DNA of 64,000 bases. Origin: an uncultured Pelagibacteraceae bacterium (GTDB lineage: Bacteria; Pseudomonadota; Alphaproteobacteria; Pelagibacterales; Pelagibacteraceae). The notes beneath the pieces are model-generated. The model was not told where the DNA came from, searched no databases, and saw nothing but the letters and a program-made list of their open reading frames with translations. The stretch spans positions 124,001 through 188,000 of the forward strand of contig CACMQA010000001.1 of assembly GCA_902615715.1 (NCBI GenBank). Direction: 5' to 3'. Below, piece by piece: positions 1 to 8,413 of this stretch. The translations under genes were made by a program, and so were the position numbers. Each line of letters starts with the position of its first letter. Position 1 is the first letter of the stretch.

Positions 1-231
1 AGTGATGTTATGGAAAAATTAATTCCTTACATACAAGAAGAGACTTCAAAAGGTGTACAATTAAATCATATCATGAGACACACTGTGGGATTATTTCACG
101 GACAAAATGGTTCTAGAACATGGAAACAATATCTTTCTAAAAATATGTGCATCAGAGATGCTGATCTTCAAAAAGTAAATCATATAATGGACCAGGTTAG
201 AAAAACAAATCCTGTTTCTTTAGAAAGATAA
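1..231 (+). CDS. dusA: tRNA-dihydrouridine synthase A, C-terminal end (partial)
   Basis: The reading frame is open from base 1 to the TAA at 229-231, so this is the 3' end of a gene that begins outside the window. The visible residues contain VQLNHIMRHTVGLFHGQNG followed by WKQYLS. This matches the helical C-terminal region of DusA, where a QLNHI.RH.LGLFHG.PG..WR..L stretch is characteristic. DusA reduces specific uridines in the tRNA D-loop with FMN and NADPH. The catalytic barrel is not in the window, so only the tail supports the call. The downstream permease gene begins 2 nt after the stop. Confidence 0.85.
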   Translation, partial: SDVMEKLIPYIQEETSKGVQLNHIMRHTVGLFHGQNGSRTWKQYLSKNMCIRDADLQKVNHIMDQVRKTNPVSLER

Positions 232-233
232 TT

Positions 234-1064
234 TTGGATATTCTTTTCCAATCAGAAACTCTTTATCTAATTTTAATAATGGTCATGACAGCTATCCCCG
301 CTGGATTTGCTGCAGGTTTATTCGGAATTGGGGGAGGGTTAATCACTGTACCAATTCTATTTTATATTTTTGGTGCAGCTGGTATAGAGCCAGAGTATCT
401 AATGCATTTAGCAGTTGGAACTTCATTTGGAATTATTATTCCAACGTCAATTGTTTCAGTTTTAACACATCATCAGCATAATGCAGTCGATTTTAGTGTT
501 GTGAAAGGCTATGGAGTATTTGTTATTATTGGAGTGATACTTGGTACAATTTTAGCTGCTGGTTTAAAAACAAAACCTTTAATATTATTTTTTACTATCG
601 TTGTTTATATTCTCGCTTTTTATTTATTATTTTTAAAAGAGAAAGAGTCTGATCTTTCAATTAAGATGGGTTTACCTGCTAAAATAATCTCAGGGATCAT
701 AACAGGTTTTGTTTCAGCTCCTATGGGTATAGGTGGTGCAGTAATGAATGTTCCAATATTAAAGTTTTTTGGCTATCCAATCAATAAAGCCATAGGAAGT
801 GCTGCTGCAATAGGTTTCATAATAGCTTTATTTGGCACGATAGGTTTTCTTTTTTCAGGCAATTATTTAAACGCTAATTTACCTTTAAGTATTGGATTTT
901 TAAATATTCCAGCATTTTTAATATTTTTCCCAATAACTGCATTTATGGCAAGGCTGGGAGCAAAAGCTAGTCATAGAATTAATAAAAAAAAGATGACAAA
1001 ATATTTTGGACTTTTTTTAATCGTTATTGGGACAAAATTTTTATACGAGTATTTTAATCTTTAA
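234..1064 (+). CDS. TauE/SafE-family membrane permease (sulfite/anion export family)
   Basis: This 276-residue, very hydrophobic protein has about eight predicted membrane segments. It shows the repeated glycine-rich signature of the TauE/SafE (DUF81) family: GLFGIGGGLITVPIL near residues 29-43, and a second repeat, SAPMGIGGAVMNVPIL, near 162-177. Family members are linked to export of sulfite, sulfoacetate or other anions, but the substrate cannot be read from sequence. The best start is a TTG at 234, two bases after the dusA stop; a downstream ATG would remove part of the first helix. The 3' end overlaps the convergent mutase gene by 4 bp. The gene probably rides on the dusA transcript. Confidence 0.8.
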   Translation: MDILFQSETLYLILIMVMTAIPAGFAAGLFGIGGGLITVPILFYIFGAAGIEPEYLMHLAVGTSFGIIIPTSIVSVLTHHQHNAVDFSVVKGYGVFVIIGVILGTILAAGLKTKPLILFFTIVVYILAFYLLFLKEKESDLSIKMGLPAKIISGIITGFVSAPMGIGGAVMNVPILKFFGYPINKAIGSAAAIGFIIALFGTIGFLFSGNYLNANLPLSIGFLNIPAFLIFFPITAFMARLGAKASHRINKKKMTKYFGLFLIVIGTKFLYEYFNL

Positions 1065-2503
1065 ATTTTCTGATCGTATTCACCAATTTTTCCGGTTTCT
1101 TGTAATAATTTATTTATAAAATTAAAAATATTTTTCTTTCTTTCATTTGAAGTAGGACTTTCAGTAACTACGACGAGAGAGGGTTTATTTGATGAAGCTC
1201 TAATTAAACCCCAAGATCCATCTGTTAAAGAAAATCTTACTCCGTTAACGGTTAAAACTTCCGTGATCGATAGATTATCTATTTTAATATTCTGTTTTTT
1301 TATATCTTCAACTTTTTTAATCATTTCCTCTACTACTTTATACTTCACTTCATCCTTGCAGAATGGAGCCATAGTTGGAGATTGATATGTTTTGGGTAAC
1401 TCATTAATGATCTCACTCATCTTCTTATTTCGGTTAGTTAATAAATGACAAACTTGTATCGCTGAATTTATCCCATCATCATATCCGTATCCCAAAGGTT
1501 GATTAAAAAAGAAATGACCGCTTTTTTCAAATCCTGCTAAAGCTTTTTCTAGATTTACTTTCCTTTTTATATGTGAGTGTCCAGTCTTCCAATAAATTGT
1601 CTTACAGTTATTTTCTAAAAGAATTTTATCTTTAGCATAAAGACCTGTTGATTTTACATCCACAACGAATTTTGAGTTTTGATGTTTAGATGCTAAGTTT
1701 CTAGCAATTAATAATCCTATTTTATCAGAGTATATTTCATTTCCTTTATCATCAATTACCCCACATCTATCACCATCTCCATCAAAACCAAATCCAACAT
1801 CTGCATTGTTTTCTTTTACTGCTTTTGCTATTGCGTGAAGCATTTCAAGATCTTCAGGGTTAGGGTTATATTTTGGAAAAGACCAGTCTAGATTACAATC
1901 TAATTCTATTACTTCGCAACCAATACCTCTTAAGATTTCAGGTGCAAAAACTCCTGCTGTTCCATTACCGCACGCAACAACAGCTTTAATTTTCTTACTG
2001 ATCTTATTTTTTTTTATTAAATCATTTGAATAAACATTCTTAAAATTATCTATTTTTTTAATCGAACCCTTTCCATTAACAAACTTTTTATTCAAGGTGA
2101 TATCTTTTAGTTCACTCATTTCTTCAGGTGCATGGGTTAGCCCTTTTTTGATACCCATCTTTACTCCAGTCCAACCATTTTCATTGTGACTAGCCGTAAC
2201 CATTGCAATGGCATCAGAATTTAAATTAAATTGCGCAAAGTAAACAGTAGGAGACAGTGATAAGCCTACATCTTCTATATGACACCCTGTTGAGGATAAG
2301 CCATTGACAAGAGCTTTTTTAATATCTTCACTGTAGGACCTATAATCATGACCTACTATCACTCTTGGATTTGCTTTTTTAGTATGACTAATTATTTGAG
2401 AACCTAGTCCTTTTCCCAAATCGGTGATTCCCTCTAAATCGATGTCTTTTTCATAGAGCCATCTAGCGTCGTATTCTCTAAAACCGTTTGGATTGATTTT
2501 CAT
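1061..2503 (-). CDS. Phosphomannomutase/phosphoglucomutase (alpha-D-phosphohexomutase family)
   Basis: The 480-residue protein has the hallmarks of the alpha-D-phosphohexomutase superfamily. These are the phosphoserine loop TASHNENGWTG (Ser about 105), the Mg-binding loop DGDGDR (about 241-246), and a sugar-binding loop, FEKSGHFFF, near 325. It would interconvert hexose 1- and 6-phosphates (mannose and/or glucose) and feed nucleotide-sugar and surface-polysaccharide synthesis. The length fits the PMM/PGM (AlgC/ManB) subfamily better than GlmM. It is transcribed away from nrdA, sharing the 186-bp divergent region, and ends in a 4-bp overlap with the permease gene. Which sugar it prefers cannot be decided from sequence. 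Confidence 0.85.
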   Translation of the reverse strand: MKINPNGFREYDARWLYEKDIDLEGITDLGKGLGSQIISHTKKANPRVIVGHDYRSYSEDIKKALVNGLSSTGCHIEDVGLSLSPTVYFAQFNLNSDAIAMVTASHNENGWTGVKMGIKKGLTHAPEEMSELKDITLNKKFVNGKGSIKKIDNFKNVYSNDLIKKNKISKKIKAVVACGNGTAGVFAPEILRGIGCEVIELDCNLDWSFPKYNPNPEDLEMLHAIAKAVKENNADVGFGFDGDGDRCGVIDDKGNEIYSDKIGLLIARNLASKHQNSKFVVDVKSTGLYAKDKILLENNCKTIYWKTGHSHIKRKVNLEKALAGFEKSGHFFFNQPLGYGYDDGINSAIQVCHLLTNRNKKMSEIINELPKTYQSPTMAPFCKDEVKYKVVEEMIKKVEDIKKQNIKIDNLSITEVLTVNGVRFSLTDGSWGLIRASSNKPSLVVVTESPTSNERKKNIFNFINKLLQETGKIGEYDQKI

Positions 2504-2530
2504 TAACTATAAATACTAAAGAATAAGGGC

Positions 2531-2668
2531 TTTTGTTATTAAATGTTTATTAACAAAACTTTCCACTTGCAAAATTATTTAAATGTTCTTATAATGTTCT
2601 ATTGATTTAGATGTTATATAGTATATTAACATTACTGTAACACAACATGTAGTTGTTTTGTTAATAAA
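2531..2668. promoter_or_regulatory. Divergent control region with three copies of a TTTTGTTAWTAAA motif
   Basis: Between the mutase gene and nrdA a 13-base motif recurs. TTTTGTTATTAAA lies at 2531-2543 on the plus strand. TTTTGTTAATAAA lies at 2546-2558 on the minus strand, and an identical copy at 2656-2668 on the plus strand. The first two form an inverted pair, with 8-bp perfect arms at 2531-2538 and 2551-2558. The two identical copies face outward in opposite orientations, about 22 bp before the nrdA start and about 43 bp before the mutase start. This could be an operator shared by both genes. The A+T-rich background lowers its significance, and no known regulator is assigned. Confidence 0.4.
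2640..2655 (+). promoter_or_regulatory. Candidate NrdR box upstream of nrdA
   Basis: ACACAACATGTAGTTG matches 12 of 16 positions of the NrdR-box consensus as I recall it (acaCwAtATaTwGtgt). It contains a perfect inverted repeat, ACAAC-5nt-GTTGT, at 2642-2656. It lies 34 bp upstream of the nrdA start. NrdR is the usual ATP-cone repressor of ribonucleotide reductase genes and often uses two boxes spaced by whole helical turns. I see only a weak second candidate near 2604, so the assignment is tentative. Confidence 0.45.
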
Positions 2669-2689
2669 TCGAAGTAAATAAGTAAAAAT

Positions 2690-4639
2690 ATGAATAAAAA
2701 CTTATCATTGGCAATAGAGAAAGCTGTCGGCAGTATAAGCCATAAGCACCAAAATGATCAAAGAAATAATGGACCTAAAAAGCCAGATTTATTCTCTTTA
2801 TCAGGTGAAACTGAGCTGTTTCAGAATGATAGAGGTATCACAATTAAGATTGATAGATCTAGGGATGCCAATTTGACTGATTTTGGAAAGGCGACTCTTA
2901 CCGATCGATATTTAGGTCAAAATGAGAGCTTTCAAGATTTATTTGCAAGAGTGGCTAGCGTATACGCCGATGATAATTTACATGCGCAAAGAATTTATAA
3001 CTACATAAGTAATTTATGGTTTATGCCCGCTACACCTGTTTTATCAAATGGTGGAACAGAAAGAGGTTTGCCAATCTCATGCTTTTTAAATGAAGCTAAC
3101 GACAGCTTAGAAGGTATCACAAATCTTTGGGAGGAAAATGTATGGCTTGCAGCAAGAGGCGGAGGTATAGGAAGTTATTGGGGCAACCTAAGATCTATTG
3201 GTGAAAAGATTGGTAAAGTTGGAAAAACTTCTGGAATCATACCATTTATTAAAGTCATGGACTCTTTAACTTTAGCTATTAGCCAAGGTTCTTTAAGAAG
3301 GGGTTCAGCAGCTTGTTATTTACAGATTGATCATCCTGAAATCGAAGAATTTATTGAGATGAGAAGACCAACAGGTGGAGATGTTAATAGAAGATCGCTT
3401 AACCTACATCATGGAGTATTAGTTACCGATGAGTTTATGAGAGCTGTAGAAACAGGAGATCAGTGGGCATTGAGAAGTCCTTATGATGGAACGGTTCAAT
3501 CTACAATACCTGCAAGAAATTTATGGATTAGATTATTAACTGCAAGGATTGAAACAGGTGAACCATATATAGTTTTTATCGACACTGTTAACAGACAAAT
3601 TCCACAACACCATAAACTTGCTGGTTTAAAAGTTAAAACTTCAAATCTATGTAGTGAAATTACTTTACCAACTGGTCAAGATAATGAGGGAAATCAAAGA
3701 ACAGCAGTTTGTTGTTTATCATCTTTAAATTTAGATACTTATGATCAATGGAGCGAAGATTCTCAGTTTGTAGAAGATGTAATGAGATTTCTAGATAACG
3801 TCATGACTGATTTTATTAATAGAGCACCAGATGAATTTGCACACGCAAAGTATTCGGCAATGAGAGAGCGAAGTGTTGGTCTTGGTGTAATGGGATTACA
3901 TTCTTATTTCCAGCAGAAAAATATTCCTTTTGGATCAGTTATGAGTAAAGTTTGGAATAAAAAAATATTTAAAAATATTCAAGAGAAAGTTGATGCAGCA
4001 TCAATTAGCCTTGCCGAAGAAAGAGGAGCTTGCCCCGATGCCGCAGAGTACGGGATCAAAGAAAGATTTTCTAATAAAACTGCAATTGCTCCAACTGCTT
4101 CAATTTCAATTATTTGCGGAGGTTCATCACCAGGAATTGAGCCCATTGCAGCTAACAGCTACACGCATAAAACTTTGTCTGGTTCTTTTAACGTTAGAAA
4201 TAAATATCTTAAGAAAATTCTTGAAAAATATAAAAAAAATACTGATGAAGTTTGGTCAAGTATTACAACTAATCAAGGTTCAGTATCTCACTTAGACTTT
4301 TTAACCGCTGAAGAAAAAGACACTTTTAAAACAGCATTTGAAATCGATCAAAGATGGGTTGTGGAATTAGGAGCTGATAGAACTCCTCATATTTCACAAG
4401 CTCAATCTGTAAATATATTTATACCTGCAGATATTCATAAAAAAGATTTACATGATCTTCATTTCCAAGCTTGGAAAAAAGGATTAAAGAGTCTTTATTA
4501 CTGCAGATCTAAATCAATCCAAAGAGCCGAGAATGTAAACAATACATCACAAACTGATGTTACAAAAAACGTTTATTCAAACGGACAAAAATCAAACAAT
4601 GAGTCAAATAACTATGAGGAGTGTTTATCATGTCAGTAG
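2690..4639 (+). CDS. nrdA: Class I ribonucleoside-diphosphate reductase, large (alpha) subunit
   Basis: NrdA reduces ribonucleoside diphosphates to deoxyribonucleotides together with NrdB. The 649-residue protein carries the catalytic motif NLCSEI (Asn319, Cys321, Glu323). Active-site disulfide partners are Cys131 in PISCFL and the Cys341/342 pair in AVCCLSS. The C-terminal redox pair is ECLSC (Cys645, Cys648). The N-terminus goes straight from a short, low-complexity region into the ten-stranded barrel. No ATP-cone allosteric domain is recognisable, and the protein is shorter than the roughly 760 residues of E. coli NrdA. The last 10 bases overlap nrdB, indicating translational coupling. A candidate NrdR box lies upstream. 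Confidence 0.93.
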   Translation: MNKNLSLAIEKAVGSISHKHQNDQRNNGPKKPDLFSLSGETELFQNDRGITIKIDRSRDANLTDFGKATLTDRYLGQNESFQDLFARVASVYADDNLHAQRIYNYISNLWFMPATPVLSNGGTERGLPISCFLNEANDSLEGITNLWEENVWLAARGGGIGSYWGNLRSIGEKIGKVGKTSGIIPFIKVMDSLTLAISQGSLRRGSAACYLQIDHPEIEEFIEMRRPTGGDVNRRSLNLHHGVLVTDEFMRAVETGDQWALRSPYDGTVQSTIPARNLWIRLLTARIETGEPYIVFIDTVNRQIPQHHKLAGLKVKTSNLCSEITLPTGQDNEGNQRTAVCCLSSLNLDTYDQWSEDSQFVEDVMRFLDNVMTDFINRAPDEFAHAKYSAMRERSVGLGVMGLHSYFQQKNIPFGSVMSKVWNKKIFKNIQEKVDAASISLAEERGACPDAAEYGIKERFSNKTAIAPTASISIICGGSSPGIEPIAANSYTHKTLSGSFNVRNKYLKKILEKYKKNTDEVWSSITTNQGSVSHLDFLTAEEKDTFKTAFEIDQRWVVELGADRTPHISQAQSVNIFIPADIHKKDLHDLHFQAWKKGLKSLYYCRSKSIQRAENVNNTSQTDVTKNVYSNGQKSNNESNNYEECLSCQ

Positions 4640-5637
4640 CAGAAAAAATTAAGCCAGGAATAATCCAACCAAAAAAAATGGGATTATTAGTAGAAAATCC
4701 AGTTTACAAACCGTTTAGATACCCATGGTGTTATGATGCCTGGTTAACGCAACAAAGAATTCACTGGCTACCAGAAGAAGTGCCACTAGGAGATGATGTC
4801 AGAGACTGGCAGAAAAATTTATCTGTAGAAGAAAAAAATTTACTAACTCACATTTTCAGATTCTTTACGCAAGCTGATGTTGAAGTTAACAACTGCTATC
4901 TAAGACACTACACAACAGTTTTCAAACCTACTGAAGTGTTAATGATGATGACTGCTTTTGCAGCCATGGAAACAGTTCATATAGCGGCTTATTCCCATCT
5001 ATTGGATACGATTGGAATGCCAGAAACAGAGTACTCTGCTTTCATGAAATATAAAGAAATGAAAGATAAATATGATTACATGCAAGGTTTTGACGTTAAA
5101 TCAAAACATAACATTGCTATGACAATGGCAGTGTTTTCTGCGTTTACTGAAGGCCTTCAATTATTTGCAAGTTTTGCAATTCTTTTGAACTTTCCAAGGT
5201 TCAATAAGATGAAAGGTATGGGTCAGATTGTAACTTGGTCAGTTAGAGATGAAACTCTCCACTGCAATTCTATGATTAGGTTATTCAAAGATTTCATTAA
5301 AGAAGAACCACAAATTTGGAATGATAAATTAAAAAATGAAATTTATGATGCTTGTAAAACAATCGTACATCACGAAGATGCTTTCATTGATTTAGCTTTT
5401 CAAATGGGTTCGTTGGAAGGTTTAACAGCTGAAGAAGTTAAGCAGTACATTAGATTTATTGGAAATAGAAGACTTGAGCAATTAGGATTAAGTCCAATTT
5501 ATGATGTTAAGAAAAACCCATTAACTTGGTTAGATACAATGTTAAATGGAGTTGAACACATGAACTTTTTTGAAGGTAGAGCAACTGAATACTCTAAAGC
5601 TTCTACAAAAGGAAGTTGGGGCGAAGTTTTTGTTTAA
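4630..5637 (+). CDS. nrdB: Class I ribonucleoside-diphosphate reductase, small (beta) subunit
   Basis: NrdB carries the metal/tyrosyl-radical cofactor that starts NrdA catalysis. Counting from the ATG at 4630, the metal ligands and radical tyrosine follow the classical order: Asp83 (FTQADVEVNN), Glu114, His117 and Tyr121 (METVHIAAYSH), a Glu in FTEGLQLF, then Glu and His in VRDETLHCN. The spacing is almost identical to E. coli NrdB. I chose the ATG at 4630, inside the end of nrdA, over the GTG at 4621 because a GAGGA ribosome-binding sequence lies about 8 nt upstream of it. The C-terminal tail ends in an acidic/aromatic stretch, as expected for docking to NrdA. Confidence 0.93.
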   Translation: MSVAEKIKPGIIQPKKMGLLVENPVYKPFRYPWCYDAWLTQQRIHWLPEEVPLGDDVRDWQKNLSVEEKNLLTHIFRFFTQADVEVNNCYLRHYTTVFKPTEVLMMMTAFAAMETVHIAAYSHLLDTIGMPETEYSAFMKYKEMKDKYDYMQGFDVKSKHNIAMTMAVFSAFTEGLQLFASFAILLNFPRFNKMKGMGQIVTWSVRDETLHCNSMIRLFKDFIKEEPQIWNDKLKNEIYDACKTIVHHEDAFIDLAFQMGSLEGLTAEEVKQYIRFIGNRRLEQLGLSPIYDVKKNPLTWLDTMLNGVEHMNFFEGRATEYSKASTKGSWGEVFV

Positions 5638-5640
5638 TAT

Positions 5641-6288
5641 TTGAGTCTGAATTACAAAAGTTATTGGAGAAAATCTGGCTTAAAAGGAAAATGGGGAAAT
5701 ATTTTTCTTGAAAGGCTTTCAAAACATAATCCAAAAAATGTTTTAGAGATTGGGGTTTTTTGCGGCGTTACTGCAAGAAATATTTGTGATTTTTTGTATA
5801 AAAAAAATAATATCAACTTTAGCTATATAGGAGTTGATTTATTTGGAAGTGACAAAGCCCAAAAAAAAGATGAAATTGAGCCTACCTTTTTAAAAAACCA
5901 AAAATTTTCTAATCTGCTTAAAAATATTTACTATAATTATATTTTAAAAGAAAATTTAAATTCGATTGAAAGTGTAAAAAAACTTCTAAAAAAGTACAGT
6001 CAAAATATAAAATTAATTGCAGGCGACACTAATAAAGTTTTAAAAAAGATAGATCTACAAAAAATCGATTTCGTTTTTTTAGATGGTGGACACAGTTATG
6101 AAACTGTAACAAATGATCTCTCAATTTTATATGCAAGTATGAAAGATCAAAAGAAAGTAATTTTATGTGATGATTATGGAAAAGAAAGTCATATTTCAGA
6201 GGTAGAAAAAGCAATAAATGATTTCACAAAAAAAAAAAATCTAAAATTTAATTTAATAGAAAATAGATTTGTAGAAATAATTACCTAA
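5641..6288 (+). CDS. Class I SAM-dependent methyltransferase, FkbM/Methyltransf_24-like
   Basis: The 215-residue protein begins with a TTG codon 3 nt after the nrdB stop. It has a Rossmann-type methyltransferase core: motif I VLEIGVFCGVTARN near residue 35, an acidic end of strand 2 in YIGVDLFG, and a post-core FLDGGHSYETV motif near 147-157. The DGGHSYE signature is typical of small-molecule or glycan methyltransferases in the Methyltransf_24 group, but the substrate is unknown. It may be co-transcribed with nrdAB, although no functional link is apparent. About 95 bp separate it from proX1. Confidence 0.7.
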   Translation: MSLNYKSYWRKSGLKGKWGNIFLERLSKHNPKNVLEIGVFCGVTARNICDFLYKKNNINFSYIGVDLFGSDKAQKKDEIEPTFLKNQKFSNLLKNIYYNYILKENLNSIESVKKLLKKYSQNIKLIAGDTNKVLKKIDLQKIDFVFLDGGHSYETVTNDLSILYASMKDQKKVILCDDYGKESHISEVEKAINDFTKKKNLKFNLIENRFVEIIT

Positions 6289-6383
6289 GTAAATTATTCT
6301 CATTTTTAATATTTCTGCGACAATACTCTCTTTTAATCTAAATATTTAATACTTTAAAATAATAATAAACAAAAGGATCAAAA

Positions 6384-7325
6384 ATGAAACTATTTAAATT
6401 ATTTTTAGTAACAACTTTTATTTCATTGTTTAATATTTCGTTAAATGCAAAAGAAATAAAGATGGGAAAAGCTGATTGGGACACAGGATATTTTCAAGCA
6501 GAAGTTTATAAAAAAGCACTTGAGAAAATGGGTTATAAAGTTACTGGTCCAACTGTTATGAAACCACAGGTTTTCTACGTTGCTGCAGCGGCTGGGGATA
6601 TGGATCTCTGGGTAAATGGATGGTTTGGAAACCATGACTCTTATGTAAAAGAAGCTATGGGCAAGGTTAAACCTGTAGGTTATGTTGCAAAAAGTGGTGG
6701 CTTGCAAGGTTACTTAATTGACAAAAAAACTGCAGACAAATTTAATATAAAATCTGTAATGGACATAAAAAACCACGCCAAAGAGTTTGACTCAAATGGC
6801 GATGGTAAAGCAGATATGGTTGCTTGTCATCCAGGATGGGGTTGCGAAAAAATTATATCAAGACATTTTGAAGAGCTTGGTCTGGGTGAATTTATTAATC
6901 CAATAAAAGCAGATTATTCAGCTGCTATGGCAGACATAATTTCAAGATATAAAAATGGTAAATCAGTATTATTTTATACTTGGACTCCGAATTGGACAGT
7001 TGGAACTTTAAAATTAGGAGAAGATGTAGTTTGGATTGAAGCTCCTTTTAGCGAAACAAAAGTTGTAAGTGTACCAAATGCAACAAAGTCAAAACTTAAT
7101 ATGGGATTTGGTGTAAACGACATTAGACCAGCTGCAAATGTTGATTTTTTAAAAGCTAATCCAAAAGTAGAAAAGTTTTTAAAAAAAGCATCTATACCTT
7201 TAGCAGATATTGCTGCTCAAAACTTAAAAATGAATAAGGGTGAGAAAAGCGAAAAAGCAATAAAGAAACACGCTGAAGAATGGATCAAATCAAATCAAAA
7301 AACTTTTAATAGTTGGATAAATTAA
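6384..7325 (+). CDS. proX: Glycine betaine/proline betaine ABC transporter substrate-binding protein, copy 1
   Basis: The 313-residue periplasmic protein has an N-terminal signal peptide ending near SLNA/KE (about residue 22). The mature part is OpuAC/ProX type. It shows DSNGDGKADMVACHPGWGC (136-154), which closely follows E. coli ProX and includes the two cysteines of its disulfide. It also has aromatic ligand-cage candidates Trp76/Trp80 (LWVNGW), Trp152 and Trp200/Trp204 (YTWTPNW). Such proteins capture betaine-type osmolytes for import. A near-identical paralogue and a permease follow. The start is an ATG preceded by AAAGGA. In SAR11, betaines are both osmolytes and methyl and carbon sources. 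Confidence 0.9.
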   Translation: MKLFKLFLVTTFISLFNISLNAKEIKMGKADWDTGYFQAEVYKKALEKMGYKVTGPTVMKPQVFYVAAAAGDMDLWVNGWFGNHDSYVKEAMGKVKPVGYVAKSGGLQGYLIDKKTADKFNIKSVMDIKNHAKEFDSNGDGKADMVACHPGWGCEKIISRHFEELGLGEFINPIKADYSAAMADIISRYKNGKSVLFYTWTPNWTVGTLKLGEDVVWIEAPFSETKVVSVPNATKSKLNMGFGVNDIRPAANVDFLKANPKVEKFLKKASIPLADIAAQNLKMNKGEKSEKAIKKHAEEWIKSNQKTFNSWIN

Positions 7326-7347
7326 GAATAAATTAGCAAATAAGAAA

Positions 7348-7371
7348 ATATGCGCACGTTTGTGCGCATAT
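7348..7371 (+). other. Perfect 10-bp stem-loop between the two proX genes
   Basis: The arms ATATGCGCAC (7348-7357) and GTGCGCATAT (7362-7371) are perfectly complementary around a GTTT loop. The G+C-rich core stands out in this A+T-rich DNA. It lies 23 bp after the proX1 stop and is not followed by a T-run, so it does not look like a simple intrinsic terminator. It may instead stabilise the 3' end of the proX1 message, mark a processing site, or act as a partial terminator that sets expression of the downstream genes. Confidence 0.6.
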
Positions 7372-7453
7372 AAGACATATCTCACTTTTTAGTTGTATTA
7401 CGGTTACATTAAAATTTTTTACATGTTAAAATTTTTAAAATTTAGGAGGAAAG

Positions 7454-8395
7454 ATGAGATATTTAAAACATTTAGTATCAATAATTGCAGTTCTTACTAT
7501 TAGTAGTGCTGTATATGCTAACGAGATCAAAATGGGTAAGGCAGACTGGGATACAGGTTATTTTCAGGCTGAGATCTATAAAGCGGCTCTTGAAAAAATG
7601 GGTTACAAAGTTTCAGGCCCAACTGTAATGAAACCTCAAGTGTTTTATGTAGCAGCAACATCAGGCGATGTTGATTTATGGGTGAACGGCTGGTTCGGCA
7701 CTCATGATGGCTACATATCAGAGTCTAAAGGGAAAGTTAAACCAGTTGGTTATGTAATGAAGGGTGGAGGAGCCCAAGGTTACTTAATTGATAAAAAATC
7801 AGCAGATAAATTTGGTATCAAAAGCGTAATGGATATCAAAAAACATGCAAAAGAGTTTGACTCTAATGGTGACGGAAAAGCGGACATGGTAGCTTGTCCT
7901 CCTGGTTGGGGTTGTGAAAAACAAATCACAAAACACTTTGATGAGCTTGGATTAGCTGATTTTATCAATCCCGTAAAGGCAGACTACTCAGCTTCAATGG
8001 CAGATGCAGTGTCTAAATACAAAAATGGAAAATCTATTCTATTTTATACGTGGACACCTAACTGGACTGTTGGTGCTTTAAAACTTGGTAAAGATGTAGT
8101 TTGGATTGAAGTTCCATACAGTAAAACAAAACCTACTAAGATCGCTAACGCGACAAAGTCTAAAGTAAATTTAGGTTTTGGTGCTGATGATATTAGACCA
8201 GCAGCGAATGTAGACTTTCTTAAAGCAAATCCAAAGGTAGAAAAGATGCTAAAAAAAGCCTCTATACCTCTTGGAGATATTGCTGCTCAGAACTTGAAGA
8301 TGAACAAGGGTGAGAAAAGTGAAAAAGCTATTAAGAAACACGCAGCTGAATGGATAAAAGCTAATCAAAGTACGTTTGATAGTTGGATCAAGTAA
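7454..8395 (+). CDS. proX: Glycine betaine/proline betaine ABC transporter substrate-binding protein, copy 2
   Basis: This second ProX-type protein also has 313 residues and aligns without gaps to the upstream copy. It shares the signal peptide (ending near VYA/NE), the DSNGDGKADMVAC-PPGWGC segment, and the same Trp positions. The differences are scattered, for example VACPPGWG for VACHPGWG and VPYSKTK for APFSETK. This indicates an old tandem duplication whose copies may have different ligand preferences. A strong AGGAGGA Shine-Dalgarno sequence stands just before the ATG, unlike most genes here, and suggests high expression. It is 18 nt from proW, so the two are probably co-transcribed. Confidence 0.9.
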   Translation: MRYLKHLVSIIAVLTISSAVYANEIKMGKADWDTGYFQAEIYKAALEKMGYKVSGPTVMKPQVFYVAATSGDVDLWVNGWFGTHDGYISESKGKVKPVGYVMKGGGAQGYLIDKKSADKFGIKSVMDIKKHAKEFDSNGDGKADMVACPPGWGCEKQITKHFDELGLADFINPVKADYSASMADAVSKYKNGKSILFYTWTPNWTVGALKLGKDVVWIEVPYSKTKPTKIANATKSKVNLGFGADDIRPAANVDFLKANPKVEKMLKKASIPLGDIAAQNLKMNKGEKSEKAIKKHAAEWIKANQSTFDSWIK

Positions 8396-8413
8396 GGATC
8401 AAGGTTAATTTTA

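Noticed and set aside
2604-2619. Second NrdR box upstream of nrdA
   Set aside because: Only about 8 of 16 positions fit, and the 36-bp offset from the better box is not the usual spacing.
7348-7371. Intrinsic terminator after proX1
   Set aside because: The stem is strong but no T-run follows, so I list it as a stem-loop of unknown role.
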